Notes under the pieces: generated by a model
What the model saw: only the letters and a program-made list of their open reading frames with translations
Told to the model about the DNA's origin: nothing
The model's database searches: none
Translations under genes and position numbers: made by a program
DNA from: Paraglaciecola arctica
GTDB taxonomy: Bacteria; Pseudomonadota; Gammaproteobacteria; Enterobacterales; Alteromonadaceae
DNA: 64,000 bases
Reading direction: 5' to 3'
Assembly: GCF_018861065.1 (NCBI RefSeq)
Contig: NZ_JAHKQO010000039.1
Coordinates: 124,001-188,000, forward strand
Shown here: positions 1 through 8,948 of the stretch, piece by piece
Layout: every line of letters starts with the position of its first letter
Numbering within the stretch: the stretch's first letter is position 1

Positions 1-151
1 GTTCGGCGCTCTCCAATGCAAGTGTAACTTGCTCAGGATCCATATCAGGTACTTTAGCGAGTACAGTCCCTGTAGCAGGATTAATCACATCAAAGGTTTT
101 CTGTGCGCTGTGCAGCGTTCCGTTTATCAACATTCTATATTCTGAATTCAT
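1..151 (-). CDS. Aldehyde dehydrogenase, N-terminal part (probable anhydrogalactose dehydrogenase)
   Basis: Only the first 50 codons lie in the window; the gene runs off the left edge. The translation begins MNSEYRMLING and contains FDVINPATGTVLAKVP, the typical opening of NAD(P)-dependent aldehyde dehydrogenases (a short strand, then the INPATG turn). The start ATG shares one base with the stop of the upstream cycloisomerase gene (TAATG), so the two are probably translationally coupled. In known 3,6-anhydro-galactose catabolism an aldehyde dehydrogenase oxidises anhydrogalactose to anhydrogalactonate, which an enolase-superfamily cycloisomerase then opens; this gene order fits that pair. The catalytic Cys and Glu lie outside the window, so the substrate is an inference from context. 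A succinate-semialdehyde-type dehydrogenase cannot be excluded. Confidence 0.75.
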   Translation of the reverse strand, partial: MNSEYRMLINGTLHSAQKTFDVINPATGTVLAKVPDMDPEQVTLALESAE

Positions 152-1302
152 TATTTTGTTTCCGTGGCACATACATCAAATTCTCTTAAGGCATTTAAAT
201 CTATTTCAACTCCTAAGCCTGGAGCGGTGGGAACTATCGCTTCACCATTGTTCACTTCTACTTCAACCGAATAAAGACTATCTCGAAGAGGATTTTCAGT
301 TCTATCGTATTCTAAGAAAAGCTTTTTCTCTTCCGCTCTACCCGGTTCAGCATAACCTGTGGCCAAGAAGTGGGTCGCTGCTGCTAAGTTTAGTTGTGTG
401 CCCCAAACATGTGGGATCATATTTAAACCAGAGGCAGAGGCTAAAGTACGAATTTTTAACGCTTCACTAGGACCACCACAATAGGCTAAATCAGCTTGAA
501 CTAGCTGTACACCGCCCTCCTGGATCAATCTTTGGAAACCATAACGAGTTTGTTCACATTCCCCAGTGGCAATGGCAATATTGGTTTTATCGTGCAACTG
601 GCGGAATAAGTGGGGATGCTCAGGTGATAAGGGTTCTTCAAACCAAACATAACCATTTTCTTCTAACACTTTGGCAATATGAATCGCTTCAGGTAAATCG
701 AAAGCATGATTTGAATCTGCGGCTAAGATTGTGTTTGGCAAGGCTTTGCGCAAAGCGACAATGAACTTTTCGTCAAACTCTAGATTTTTCCCCACCTTAA
801 TTTTCATGGCCTTAAAGCCTTCGTTGGCATAAGACACGGCTTCATCAACAAGAGCCGGAAGCAACTCATGTTCTGGTAAATCTCGATAATACATTCCTGT
901 GGCATAACATGGTACTTTGTCACGCAAACACCCGCCCATCAATTGACTTACGCTCATATCCAGCGCTTTTCCTTTTAAGTCCCACAGTGCCATGTCGATA
1001 CCGGACATACCTGCCATCATGATACCAGAACGAGCAAAGTCTATTGACGAACGCCACATGTGATGCCAAATCATATCGGTAGATAAAGCATCTAGGCCTA
1101 AAATTCGAGGAGCGTAAAATTTCTCTACCGCCGCTTGGATAACGTCGGCCGGGCCATAACATTCCCCCCACCCTGATACACCATTGTCAGCAATAATTTC
1201 AACCGCCAACACGTTTCGTTGATCATAAGACCATTGAGAAAAGCCAAACGGCTTGTCCAAATGACAACGTAGATGATGGGTTCTAATACATTCAATTTTC
1301 AT
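151..1302 (-). CDS. Mandelate racemase/enolase-superfamily protein, probable 3,6-anhydro-galactonate cycloisomerase
   Basis: The 383-residue protein has the full enolase-superfamily layout. There is an N-terminal capping domain (about 1-125), then a TIM barrel with the KxK motif at K167/K169. Metal ligands are D196 (AADSNH), E222 (WFEEPL) and E248 (TGECEQ), and there is an Asp271/His298 dyad (QADLAYCGG and IPHVWG). This is the mandelate-racemase subgroup arrangement, using Lys and His as the acid/base pair. Members of this subgroup convert 3,6-anhydro-galactonate to 2-keto-3-deoxy-galactonate in agar and carrageenan degraders. The overlapping downstream aldehyde dehydrogenase supplies the preceding step, so this assignment is favoured over a sugar-acid dehydratase such as galactonate dehydratase. 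Transcription probably starts at the operator-bearing promoter about 70 bases upstream. Confidence 0.8.
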   Translation of the reverse strand: MKIECIRTHHLRCHLDKPFGFSQWSYDQRNVLAVEIIADNGVSGWGECYGPADVIQAAVEKFYAPRILGLDALSTDMIWHHMWRSSIDFARSGIMMAGMSGIDMALWDLKGKALDMSVSQLMGGCLRDKVPCYATGMYYRDLPEHELLPALVDEAVSYANEGFKAMKIKVGKNLEFDEKFIVALRKALPNTILAADSNHAFDLPEAIHIAKVLEENGYVWFEEPLSPEHPHLFRQLHDKTNIAIATGECEQTRYGFQRLIQEGGVQLVQADLAYCGGPSEALKIRTLASASGLNMIPHVWGTQLNLAAATHFLATGYAEPGRAEEKKLFLEYDRTENPLRDSLYSVEVEVNNGEAIVPTAPGLGVEIDLNALREFDVCATETK

Positions 1303-1369
1303 ATTCTATCCAGCCTACTTAGCAGCGCAAACTAATACTAGTCATCCACCACCCATAAATATACTAACA

Positions 1370-1398
1370 ATATAAACATATGATGTTTATTAATGCAA
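1370..1398 (-). promoter_or_regulatory. Promoter with shared galactan-regulon operator (site 1)
   Basis: Read on the minus strand there is a -35-like TTGCAT (1393-1398), a 17-base spacer, and a -10-like TTATAT (1370-1375). The spacer and -10 are covered by the near-palindrome AAACATATGATGTTT (1374-1388), arms AAACAT/ATGTTT. The same 15-mer occurs unchanged at 8333-8347 and with one mismatch at 11472-11486, each time ahead of a gene of the same pathway. A repressor binding here would block RNA polymerase. The regulator is not identified in the window. Confidence 0.7.
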
Positions 1399-1488
1399 TT
1401 AATTTTAACAAGGAACTAACAATAAAAGCTGACAATAAACCAACCAAAATCCCTTTCTACTTCATCTTCACTAGGGTTTTCAGACAAT

Positions 1489-2219
1489 TTATTGGTCACT
1501 TATACGAAACTCAAAATGTTTGCCTTGCTTTTTACTCAAGGGCTCTATGCTCTCTTTTGCGGATAAATAGACTACCCAAGCACTATTACTTGCTGGAAAA
1601 TCATCCGTCATATTGCTCAGTGGCAAATTGATTTCACCTGTTCCATTCACCGGAAATTTAAGCGAGCCAAATTCTTTCCAATTACCACTGTCCAACAACT
1701 TAATATATAAATCTCTAGGTTCGGTAATGTCATATTTAGCGGTTAAAGCACTACTTTCATTGCCCGTAATTATTTTTGGAAAATTCACATTTCTGATTTT
1801 GTCTTGTTTGCTGAATAAGGATTTCTTCGGAATTTTGGTTTTATTGAGCACTAATAAATGACGTCGTGTTGGCTCGGTTATCCGATCTTTCCAACCTTTT
1901 CTGCGAGGCGAAAGGTACGCATCGATGCGGTATTTTCCTGGCTGTAAATTCTCTATGGGAAGTTCGAAGTGAAACTTGCCCGACTGTTTAATGCGTTTTT
2001 GTGTTTTTTTGACGGTTTTCCAACCATCCAAATTGACCACTGCCACGTGTAATTCACGAGTTTTACTGACTTGAACTTCAACCTGGACAACTGGCACTTC
2101 TTCAAATCCAATTTTGTCCTGAACAATAAATTCTACAACTTTGTCCTCATTAGCTTATGCCGATTTAGGCAAAAGTAGACCCACTAGAATGACAAAAAAA
2201 AAGACTTTAATGATTTCAT
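1489..2219 (-). pseudogene. Secreted two-domain beta-sandwich protein gene, disrupted at the signal peptide
   Basis: The open frame 1489-2097 encodes about 200 residues with two Ig-like beta-sandwich repeats (roughly VEVQVSKTRELHVAVV onward, and SALTAKYDITEPRDLYIK onward). It has only a weak internal GTG start. Directly upstream in the same frame the sequence continues as ANEDKVVEFIV, preceded by an in-frame TAA (2155-2157) and then by a hydrophobic signal-peptide core VILVGLLLPKSA. A strong Shine-Dalgarno AGAGGTGG precedes an ATG at 2217-2219, but that ATG reaches the core only if a nine-T run gains one T. Two lesions therefore separate secretion signal from mature protein, with the stop at the middle position of what looks like an A-x-A cleavage site. 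I do not recognise the family. The gene lies just after the terminator of the surface-lipoprotein gene. Confidence 0.7.
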
Positions 2220-2241
2220 TGGACCACCTCTTTTTTAGAGC

Positions 2242-2271
2242 AAAAAAGGCCCGCAATTGCAGGCCTTTTAT
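2242..2271 (-). terminator. Rho-independent terminator after the surface-lipoprotein gene
   Basis: On the minus strand AAAAGGCCTGC and GCGGGCCTTTT form an 11-bp stem with one G-T pair around the loop AATT, followed by a run of T. It lies 23 bases past the stop of the lipoprotein gene and would end the receptor-lipoprotein transcript. Confidence 0.85.
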
Positions 2272-2293
2272 TACAAGCTAAGAATTGAAAACC

Positions 2294-4159
2294 TTATTTT
2301 TCAACTACAGCTAAATCTTCTAATAAGATTTCATCGCCGTTAGCAAACCCACCTTCAAAATGGAAATTGTACTTAATAGGTTGAGGCAACCCAGACCAAT
2401 CCTCAGGGATGGTATATTCACCTAATTCGACGAGTTGCCATTCGGTAGTATTAACTAAGGTTTTAGTTAATTGCATATTAAATGGCGCATATCGACGTCC
2501 CCAACTGTTGTATTCAGGGATGCTGTGATAAGTCGCATCATCAGCGGTTTTCCATGGAAACATAAAGTTAGTGATGGTTCTTTCTTGGCCCTCTTCAGCT
2601 AAGGAACTTAACTTCACCCAGACTGAAAATTCAAAGGTTTTACCAATCGATGTAGGTTGACCAAAATTACTGGCTGTCCAGCTGCCAGTGCTTGCGTTCC
2701 AGCGTTGCAACAAGGTGCCAATACCACCATTTGGAGGCACGTCAGCCCCGCCATTATCAGCATCAACAACCGTTATTTTCATTGCATTTGAACCGCCAAA
2801 CCCTTCACCTAGTGCTGGAGAAACGCTGCTCATACTGCCTGTAGGAATCCAACGAGTGGAGCCGTTGGCCTCACTCACCTTTATGTGAACACCATTGATC
2901 ATAGTGTCACTTTCGAAGCCATTACTAAAATCAAAAGGTGTAGCATCAACAGGGTTTTCAGTGTCACAGGCGATATTATTTACAACCGTAACATCAACCG
3001 TCTTCGCATCAATTTCGCCAGCCGCAACACCCGCTGTGTAACCTGATCCATATGCCGCTGTTAATGTTGCGGTATCGCCTTCATTTGCAGGGCTTAAAAT
3101 AGCTGTTCCGCCAAACCCTCTTGATACTTCATGTTCAACTGCGATGGCATCATCTGATGACATCCAGTCGTACGTGTAATCACCGGTAAATGATTCACCT
3201 TCTATATGCAATGTAGGCTCTACCACTAGTCCCGTGCGAACGCACTCAGGAATTGATTTGGTACCTGTCAAGGCACCTAACTCATCAATATCACTGTTTG
3301 TGATATCAAGAGTAAAACCAGCGGTCACTGTTACGTCAGCGGTTTCACTGTGACCACCATCAACACTTGTTGCTGTGATAGTCGTTGTGCCACGGGCAAC
3401 GCCAGTCACCATACCTGTATCTGCATCTACTGTCGCCACAGAGGTATCTGCTATAGAATAGCTAATGGCACTATTGCAAGCGTACACAGGTGCTGTTTGC
3501 GCAATAGCGGCTACAGTGCCGCCAGACGGTACACTTACATCTGCAATGGCAATAGTATTAACAGGGTCAGTGGCCGCATTTACTTGTAACTGTAACGTAC
3601 GACGAGGGATTTCGGTTCCCGGCGCGTAGTTGTAACCATTATTGATTTCATAGGAAATGGTATAGGTCACAGTATTTGGGAAGTCTAAGTTACCATCAGG
3701 TGTTGGAGCACCATCATCCGTTTGAGGACCTCCACGTAAATCGGTGTTATCGCAAAAACGTAAACTTTCAGAAAACTTATCAGTATCAACTATTAAGGAG
3801 CGTCCATCTTCCGCCAGCCAAAACGGGGACACTTTAGCACTTGATACTAAACTTGAATTTGAATCTGTTTCTGGGGTGATAAAGTTTTGATCCGCAGTAA
3901 ACTCCATTTGAGTAATTTTGATTGTACCGCCAAAGTCAGTAGCATTTGCCCCTCCTATTTGAACACCGTCAACCAAATTAACGCTTTGTATACCTGAATC
4001 TTCCGTTAATGTTGCAGTGAAGGATTCACCCTGTGTAATCTCAACAGGGTTAGCAGCGTTAATTTCAGGGTCATATCCCTTCTCAACTCCTGAACAAGCG
4101 CTGAGTGCTGCTATAACTGCACCTGCTACTGTCGTTTTCATTAGTAAGTTGTGTTTCAT
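2294..4159 (-). CDS. Surface lipoprotein with Ig-like (Big_2) and carbohydrate-binding-like domains
   Basis: The 621-residue protein starts with a lipoprotein signal peptide ending LSAC (Cys22). It continues with a beta-rich N-terminal region and then a bacterial Ig-like group 2 domain (about residues 195-280, with the hallmark SVATVDADTGMVTGVARGT). A second Ig-like segment follows, and the last 220 residues are jelly-roll-like (FDFSNGFESDTMINGV to ILLEDLAVVEK), resembling family 4/9/22-type carbohydrate-binding modules. GGAG stands 7 bases before the ATG. The gene follows the TonB receptor in the same orientation, 84 bases away. No SusD-like protein is present, so the likely role is surface glycan capture for the receptor (inference). 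Acidic, Thr/Ser-rich composition fits exposure on the cell surface. Catalysis is not suggested by any motif. Confidence 0.75.
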   Translation of the reverse strand: MKHNLLMKTTVAGAVIAALSACSGVEKGYDPEINAANPVEITQGESFTATLTEDSGIQSVNLVDGVQIGGANATDFGGTIKITQMEFTADQNFITPETDSNSSLVSSAKVSPFWLAEDGRSLIVDTDKFSESLRFCDNTDLRGGPQTDDGAPTPDGNLDFPNTVTYTISYEINNGYNYAPGTEIPRRTLQLQVNAATDPVNTIAIADVSVPSGGTVAAIAQTAPVYACNSAISYSIADTSVATVDADTGMVTGVARGTTTITATSVDGGHSETADVTVTAGFTLDITNSDIDELGALTGTKSIPECVRTGLVVEPTLHIEGESFTGDYTYDWMSSDDAIAVEHEVSRGFGGTAILSPANEGDTATLTAAYGSGYTAGVAAGEIDAKTVDVTVVNNIACDTENPVDATPFDFSNGFESDTMINGVHIKVSEANGSTRWIPTGSMSSVSPALGEGFGGSNAMKITVVDADNGGADVPPNGGIGTLLQRWNASTGSWTASNFGQPTSIGKTFEFSVWVKLSSLAEEGQERTITNFMFPWKTADDATYHSIPEYNSWGRRYAPFNMQLTKTLVNTTEWQLVELGEYTIPEDWSGLPQPIKYNFHFEGGFANGDEILLEDLAVVEK

Positions 4160-4184
4160 CTTACTTCTCCAATTTTTTAATAAG

Positions 4185-4204
4185 GAGCAGTGATTTCACT
4201 GCTC
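4185..4204 (-). other. Intercistronic stem-loop between receptor and lipoprotein genes
   Basis: GAGCAGTGA and TCACTGCTC form a perfect inverted repeat with a two-base loop, in the 84-base gap between the receptor stop codon and the lipoprotein ribosome-binding site. On the minus strand there is no clean T run after it, so it is more likely an mRNA-stabilising or processing element, or a leaky attenuator, than a full terminator. Confidence 0.6.
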
Positions 4205-4243
4205 AATTTAATGCTTTAACTAAAAACAACTATTTAGGCTAAA

Positions 4244-7200
4244 TTAAAACGTGCCTCGTATACCTATACGGAACTGACGCCCCGACTTAAATGCTGCTAC
4301 TGTACGAGAGGTCACAACACTTTCGTTTTGAGCATCACCTTCATCCAGAACGACCGTCTGATCATTGTTATCTAGCGCATTTGTTGTGTTTTCATAGGTG
4401 TAGAATTGACGACGAGTATCATCGGTTAGATTGATAGCATTAAAGGTTAAACTGAAATTCTTAGTTATTTTATAGCTTGAGCTTAAATCCAAACGGTTCG
4501 TTTCGTCTTGCCAAATCACACCGCCTTGGATCCCTGAATTCACAACTTGAACACCGTTATACCTGTGCGCAAGTCTTACCATATAGTCATCCTTTTCCCA
4601 GAACACAGTGACGTTACCTGAGTGTTTAGGGGTAAATGGCATAGCGATGCCTTGTTGGAAGTTACCAGTGGTACCGATTTCTTCCGCATCACGCTCTGAT
4701 TCTTGATAGGTGTAGTTAATGCTAGCACCCAATCCAGGTAAAAAATCGTAACTATCGGTATAAGAGAACTCTGCACCGGTTACACTAGAGCCCTTACCGT
4801 TTTTCACCACGTTGATATTGGCGACATCACATTGGATACTCCATTGTGATACCCAACCGGCTGGGTAACGCTCAGCGTGACACCCATCTTCAGAGCCATC
4901 TGGCAAACGATCAGGATCGAATTCTAATAACAAATCCGCACTTTGCAGTTCATAATCCTTTTTACGATCTTTATAGTGGTACGGCGTGCTGACGGTTTCT
5001 TCAAAGTTCACCATATTTTTGTTAAATAACGCCAATGACACCATACCGTCTTCACTGAAGTACCACTCGAAAGAAGTATCTAAGTTAGTCGACTCCAAGA
5101 ATTCAAGGCCAGTATTACCAGCCGTTCCGTTTGCAGGATCCCAAGGACCCCCTTCGTTAATTTGGGTACGCGGATTCAGTGAATCATAGTTTGGCCGGGT
5201 CATGGTTTTACTTGAGGCAAAACGGACGATAAACTCATCGTTTACCGCGTAGTTAATATTAATGCTAGGTAACAAAGCTTCAACCTTAGCCGTGTTCGTT
5301 ACAAAACCTTGACGCTGCCATACTTTATTACCATGAATATCATATAAATCTGTACCGTCCACATTTGTTGTCCAAGTACTGGTATGACGGCTAACAAAGG
5401 GGCTAACTGGGCGAACACCTGCGTTAGTGTAACCAAAACGTAACCACTGGTTAGCAGCGGTTGGAACAACATTACCGCTGGCATCAATAACTTGCATATC
5501 TTCAATTGCAAGAGATGTATTTATAGTCGTTGGACGACCATTTTCATCAAAATTCATCCAAACAATACGGTTAGCTTGAGGATCAGATAAATCTGCCGGT
5601 AAAGTACTGGTTGTTCCATCAAAGCCACCAGCTCCACTCCAGGGGTTACCATTTAACTGAGTTAAAGGCATGTTGTTGAAGTTGTATGCGGTTGCCACTT
5701 GCCATGCATAACAATCTTGAAATTCATCAGCATTTGCTAGAGAATTACGCCAATCCAAACTACCTGTAGTGGACAGATTTTGCCAAACAGGTTCTGGGCA
5801 AGCAGGATTATTTTCATCGGTTAAGTTACGTTCAACCAACAACTCGTATGGATCAACAATCCACGGTTGTTGCATGTAATTGATGCCCCCTACACCTGTG
5901 GCTTGTCTTGCGTCTTCAACGTAACGAAAGCCAATATTACCTGTTAATGCGCCATCTAAAGCTTCAAAATTCACTTTTAGATATACCGCTTTGGTGTCGA
6001 CTTCTATTTTACGGGTTTGACCAATATCCACACGAGGTTGAAAGTCACCCGCATTATCACCAGTGAGGAGAGAAAGTGCCTTTTCATGACTCAACATAGG
6101 CCAACCTTCAAAGAAAGGTGTACTGCGATCCGACTGAATGCCTTCACCAAAATTATCGTAGGGAAAAGCTTCTCCAGACAATATGTCAATGACATTGATG
6201 TCAGCGAAGCCTCTCGCGCCTTCAGTATTACCACTGCCATCGTCTGCATCCGACGACGAAATGCCATCCGCATTCTCTATGCGAACATTACTAATTTGAA
6301 TATCTCTTAAACGTTCAGCGTATTTACCACCGAATTCAATTGAGGTGATGTGATCACTGTCTACTAAGTATTCAAAGTCTAAGAATAAGGATTTGTTCTC
6401 ATCTAACGATTTGTTATTTCGGAATGTAAAAGCGCCAAGGTGATTATGATGCAAATCGTAAGGATTGAAACGGCTACGTACATCAATGGCAGAACCGTCT
6501 AAAGCATCAAATACACCAACAGTAGAACCTGTTAGGTAACTACAATCTGCCAAACTACCCGAAGTACAGTCGTATCCAACCTTCTCATAATCTTCCACTG
6601 GCATACCCATAACTACATCTTTACCCGCTGTCCCCCACTGAGCAGTGTTCATGACCACATATTGATCATCTCCACCTTCGGGTGTTTCGTCTGTTGTTTT
6701 AGAGTACCCGGCAATCAAATTCATCCTAAAATTATCGGTAACGTCATAATCAACATTTAATGAAACAACATCCGTATCAATTTCTCTAAGACCAGACTCG
6801 CGGTTAAAAACGCCGGTAAAACGACGCCCTGTCATCTTTTCAACTGTATTAGTCGACAAGTCAATGACATGTTCATCGGATTCAGGTACGAATGAGGAAG
6901 TGTCAGACAGGTTTAAACGTAAACCTTGATTGTCGGTATATAAGTCCTGTTGAGTTTTGGTAATATCAAGTTGAATATCTAAAGTATCGGTTGGGCGCCA
7001 CTGAAAACCAGTACTAATTGATGTCCGTTTACGTTCATTGGTATTTAAGTTGAACGCAACAAAATCACGAGCTCCTGCCCATAAGTCACCATAATGTAAT
7101 ACTTGACCTTCTGGCATATTTTCAGGATCTAAACCTGCTGGAATATCATGCTGTGCTTTGCCATTTCGGTCATAAACAACCTGGTTTGCAAGGTCGGCAA

Positions 7201-8101
7201 TGAGTGAACCAGAATCGTCTAAATAAGTCACTGGGTTACCGTTTTGGTCGAATACATCACCCGTTGTCCCTGCTCCAATACGTTGGAAAGGCGCAATACG
7301 AATTTGGTTGCCATTCAAGTCTGTCGCATTACGAGAACCTGCCCCCCAGTCATCAAACTGCCAAGCCCCGTTTGTAAAGTCAGTGTTGATTCGGTCTGAA
7401 CGAGTTTTTTGATTATCATGAGACGCAGTGATAATGAAACCAAATGAATCATCTAACAACTTGTGTGAAAAGCTTCCGACTAAACGACGGTCTTTTTCAT
7501 CAGAAAATTCATTGAAACGCTGTTCCACAGTAAAAGAACGTCTATTCGAATTTAATTCAAGGGGTTTCACAGATCTTAAACGCACGCTGCCACCCAGTGA
7601 CCCCTCATCTTGATCAGCTGCAGCGGTTTTAACTACATCAATAGAGGACAACATATCAGCAGAGAAAGTACTTAAATCAACACTATTGTCTTGAGAGCCT
7701 GAATCGCTGCTAAGGCCCCCCGTCAAAGCTACACCATTCATTGAAATTTGGTTCATAGCCGGGTTAGTACCTCGAATAGAGATACGTGTGCCTTCACCAT
7801 CTGATTCTTGTACAGAAATACCTGTTACACGAGATAATGCGTCAGCAATGTTTTGGTCTGTTGACTTACCCACGTCTTCAGCATGTATTGAGTCTGACAC
7901 CGATTCAGAAAAGCGTTTAGCGTTAATTGCTTTTTGTAAACTGGTTTTGAATCCAGAAACTTCGATAACTTCAATATCATTTGTCGCTTCTGGAGAAGAT
8001 ACGTTGGATTGCGATGCGACTTCTTGAGCCATTAATGGCAAAGCCATAAATGACGCAATTACACCTGCTGATATTGCATTTAATTTAAAGTTGTACTTCA
8101 T
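4244..8101 (-). CDS. TonB-dependent receptor, Alteromonadales carbohydrate type
   Basis: The 1285-residue outer-membrane protein has a Sec signal peptide (to about residue 25, ALPLMAQ). A plug domain follows: IEVIEVSGF, then SDSIHAEDVGKSTDQNIADALSRVTGISVQ, written here as successive parts of one region, and the RGTNPAMNQISMNG loop. A long beta-barrel ends in the aromatic terminus GIRGTF. At nearly 1300 residues it is longer than siderophore receptors (about 700-800) and matches the large Alteromonadales receptors for algal oligosaccharides. It would import oligosaccharides into the periplasm using TonB-ExbBD energy. GGAGAG stands 8 bases before the start. The upstream promoter carries the same operator as the cycloisomerase and hydrolase genes, which points to a galactan substrate. 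Exact ligand unknown. Confidence 0.9.
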   Translation of the reverse strand: MKYNFKLNAISAGVIASFMALPLMAQEVASQSNVSSPEATNDIEVIEVSGFKTSLQKAINAKRFSESVSDSIHAEDVGKSTDQNIADALSRVTGISVQESDGEGTRISIRGTNPAMNQISMNGVALTGGLSSDSGSQDNSVDLSTFSADMLSSIDVVKTAAADQDEGSLGGSVRLRSVKPLELNSNRRSFTVEQRFNEFSDEKDRRLVGSFSHKLLDDSFGFIITASHDNQKTRSDRINTDFTNGAWQFDDWGAGSRNATDLNGNQIRIAPFQRIGAGTTGDVFDQNGNPVTYLDDSGSLIADLANQVVYDRNGKAQHDIPAGLDPENMPEGQVLHYGDLWAGARDFVAFNLNTNERKRTSISTGFQWRPTDTLDIQLDITKTQQDLYTDNQGLRLNLSDTSSFVPESDEHVIDLSTNTVEKMTGRRFTGVFNRESGLREIDTDVVSLNVDYDVTDNFRMNLIAGYSKTTDETPEGGDDQYVVMNTAQWGTAGKDVVMGMPVEDYEKVGYDCTSGSLADCSYLTGSTVGVFDALDGSAIDVRSRFNPYDLHHNHLGAFTFRNNKSLDENKSLFLDFEYLVDSDHITSIEFGGKYAERLRDIQISNVRIENADGISSSDADDGSGNTEGARGFADINVIDILSGEAFPYDNFGEGIQSDRSTPFFEGWPMLSHEKALSLLTGDNAGDFQPRVDIGQTRKIEVDTKAVYLKVNFEALDGALTGNIGFRYVEDARQATGVGGINYMQQPWIVDPYELLVERNLTDENNPACPEPVWQNLSTTGSLDWRNSLANADEFQDCYAWQVATAYNFNNMPLTQLNGNPWSGAGGFDGTTSTLPADLSDPQANRIVWMNFDENGRPTTINTSLAIEDMQVIDASGNVVPTAANQWLRFGYTNAGVRPVSPFVSRHTSTWTTNVDGTDLYDIHGNKVWQRQGFVTNTAKVEALLPSININYAVNDEFIVRFASSKTMTRPNYDSLNPRTQINEGGPWDPANGTAGNTGLEFLESTNLDTSFEWYFSEDGMVSLALFNKNMVNFEETVSTPYHYKDRKKDYELQSADLLLEFDPDRLPDGSEDGCHAERYPAGWVSQWSIQCDVANINVVKNGKGSSVTGAEFSYTDSYDFLPGLGASINYTYQESERDAEEIGTTGNFQQGIAMPFTPKHSGNVTVFWEKDDYMVRLAHRYNGVQVVNSGIQGGVIWQDETNRLDLSSSYKITKNFSLTFNAINLTDDTRRQFYTYENTTNALDNNDQTVVLDEGDAQNESVVTSRTVAAFKSGRQFRIGIRGTF

Positions 8102-8328
8102 GTGGTCTCTCCACGTTCATATCAATTGTTTTGGTATCTAGAACAGCTATTGCTGTTTACCTTTCCCCGCTCTGGCGGTTTATAGTTATGTGTTTTTCTA
8201 CTCATGGCAGAATATTTTGTGTTTACGATTGGGTTATTGGCGAACCCCAAATTCAGTCTTTCAATAAAAGAATTTGAATTATAGGTAGCTGAACGATACA
8301 AATGGCCAACTACCCTTTAATTAAATCT

Positions 8329-8357
8329 ATATAAACATATGATGTTTGCACTTGCAA
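8329..8357 (-). promoter_or_regulatory. Promoter with shared galactan-regulon operator (site 2)
   Basis: On the minus strand there is a -35-like TTGCAA (8352-8357), 17 bases of spacer, and -10-like TTATAT (8329-8334). The operator AAACATATGATGTTT at 8333-8347 is placed as at site 1. An 18-base stretch TATAAACATATGATGTTT is identical at the two sites. The predicted start leaves a leader of roughly 220 bases before the receptor gene. Confidence 0.7.
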
Positions 8358-8884
8358 TACTTTTGTAACAGACAGTTAACAACTAGAAAACGTCATCAAA
8401 TGTGCCAATAAAAATAAAACTCTATTTAAAACAATGAATTACTAGAACCTTAATATAGATTTGGTTAAGCTTTTAACTTTAAATAAAGTTAAAAAAATAT
8501 TTTTATATCTAAATTAATTGAAAATTTTTAAGGCATGGCAGGCTCTTAATCGAAGATTTCGACTAATTGAGGCAGTTTATTTAAGATAATTGTTCTTCAC
8601 AGGTGGAAAGGTTATTTTCTCTAAAAATATTTCACTATGATTCGGCTTGCTACTTAATATTGCAAATATAGAACTCATCAAGATAGAGAGTTCATCTATA
8701 CTCTCTCAACTTTATGCACACATCATATAGAATATTAATATCATTATTAGGTAAGTAATTGGCCTCTCAGCGAGATTTTAAAAGGGCTTAGCGCTCGTCG
8801 CCCGTTCAAGGCGATTGAATGAAGTAACAGTTATTCTATTGGGAATTCGAGTAACGCAGAGTAAGTCCTTTTTTTGCAAGAAAA
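8358..8884. other. AT-rich intergenic stretch, no gene seen
   Basis: No open frame here has family features or a credible ribosome-binding site. Most of 8390-8560 is very AT-rich. A more GC-rich patch at 8782-8866 contains a GGGC/GCCC inverted repeat and the near-palindrome GAAGTAACAGTTATTC; it looks like a short dispersed structured repeat, but no second copy exists in the window to prove it. Confidence 0.35.
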
Positions 8885-8885
8885 A

Positions 8886-8914
8886 AGGGCTAATACTTTG
8901 AAAGTTTTAGCCCT
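8886..8914 (-). terminator. Terminator of the glycoside hydrolase gene
   Basis: AGGGCTAA and TTAGCCCT form a perfect 8-bp stem around a 13-base AT-rich loop, followed on the minus strand by a run of six T. It lies about 35 bases after the stop of the hydrolase gene and separates that unit from the receptor unit. Confidence 0.8.
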
Positions 8915-8948
8915 AGTTTCTATTGCACTTAGGTAAGCAATTCAGCTT

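Noticed and set aside
8715-8732. ACATCATAT similar to the shared operator
   Set aside because: Only nine bases match, the symmetry is lost and there is no promoter spacing.
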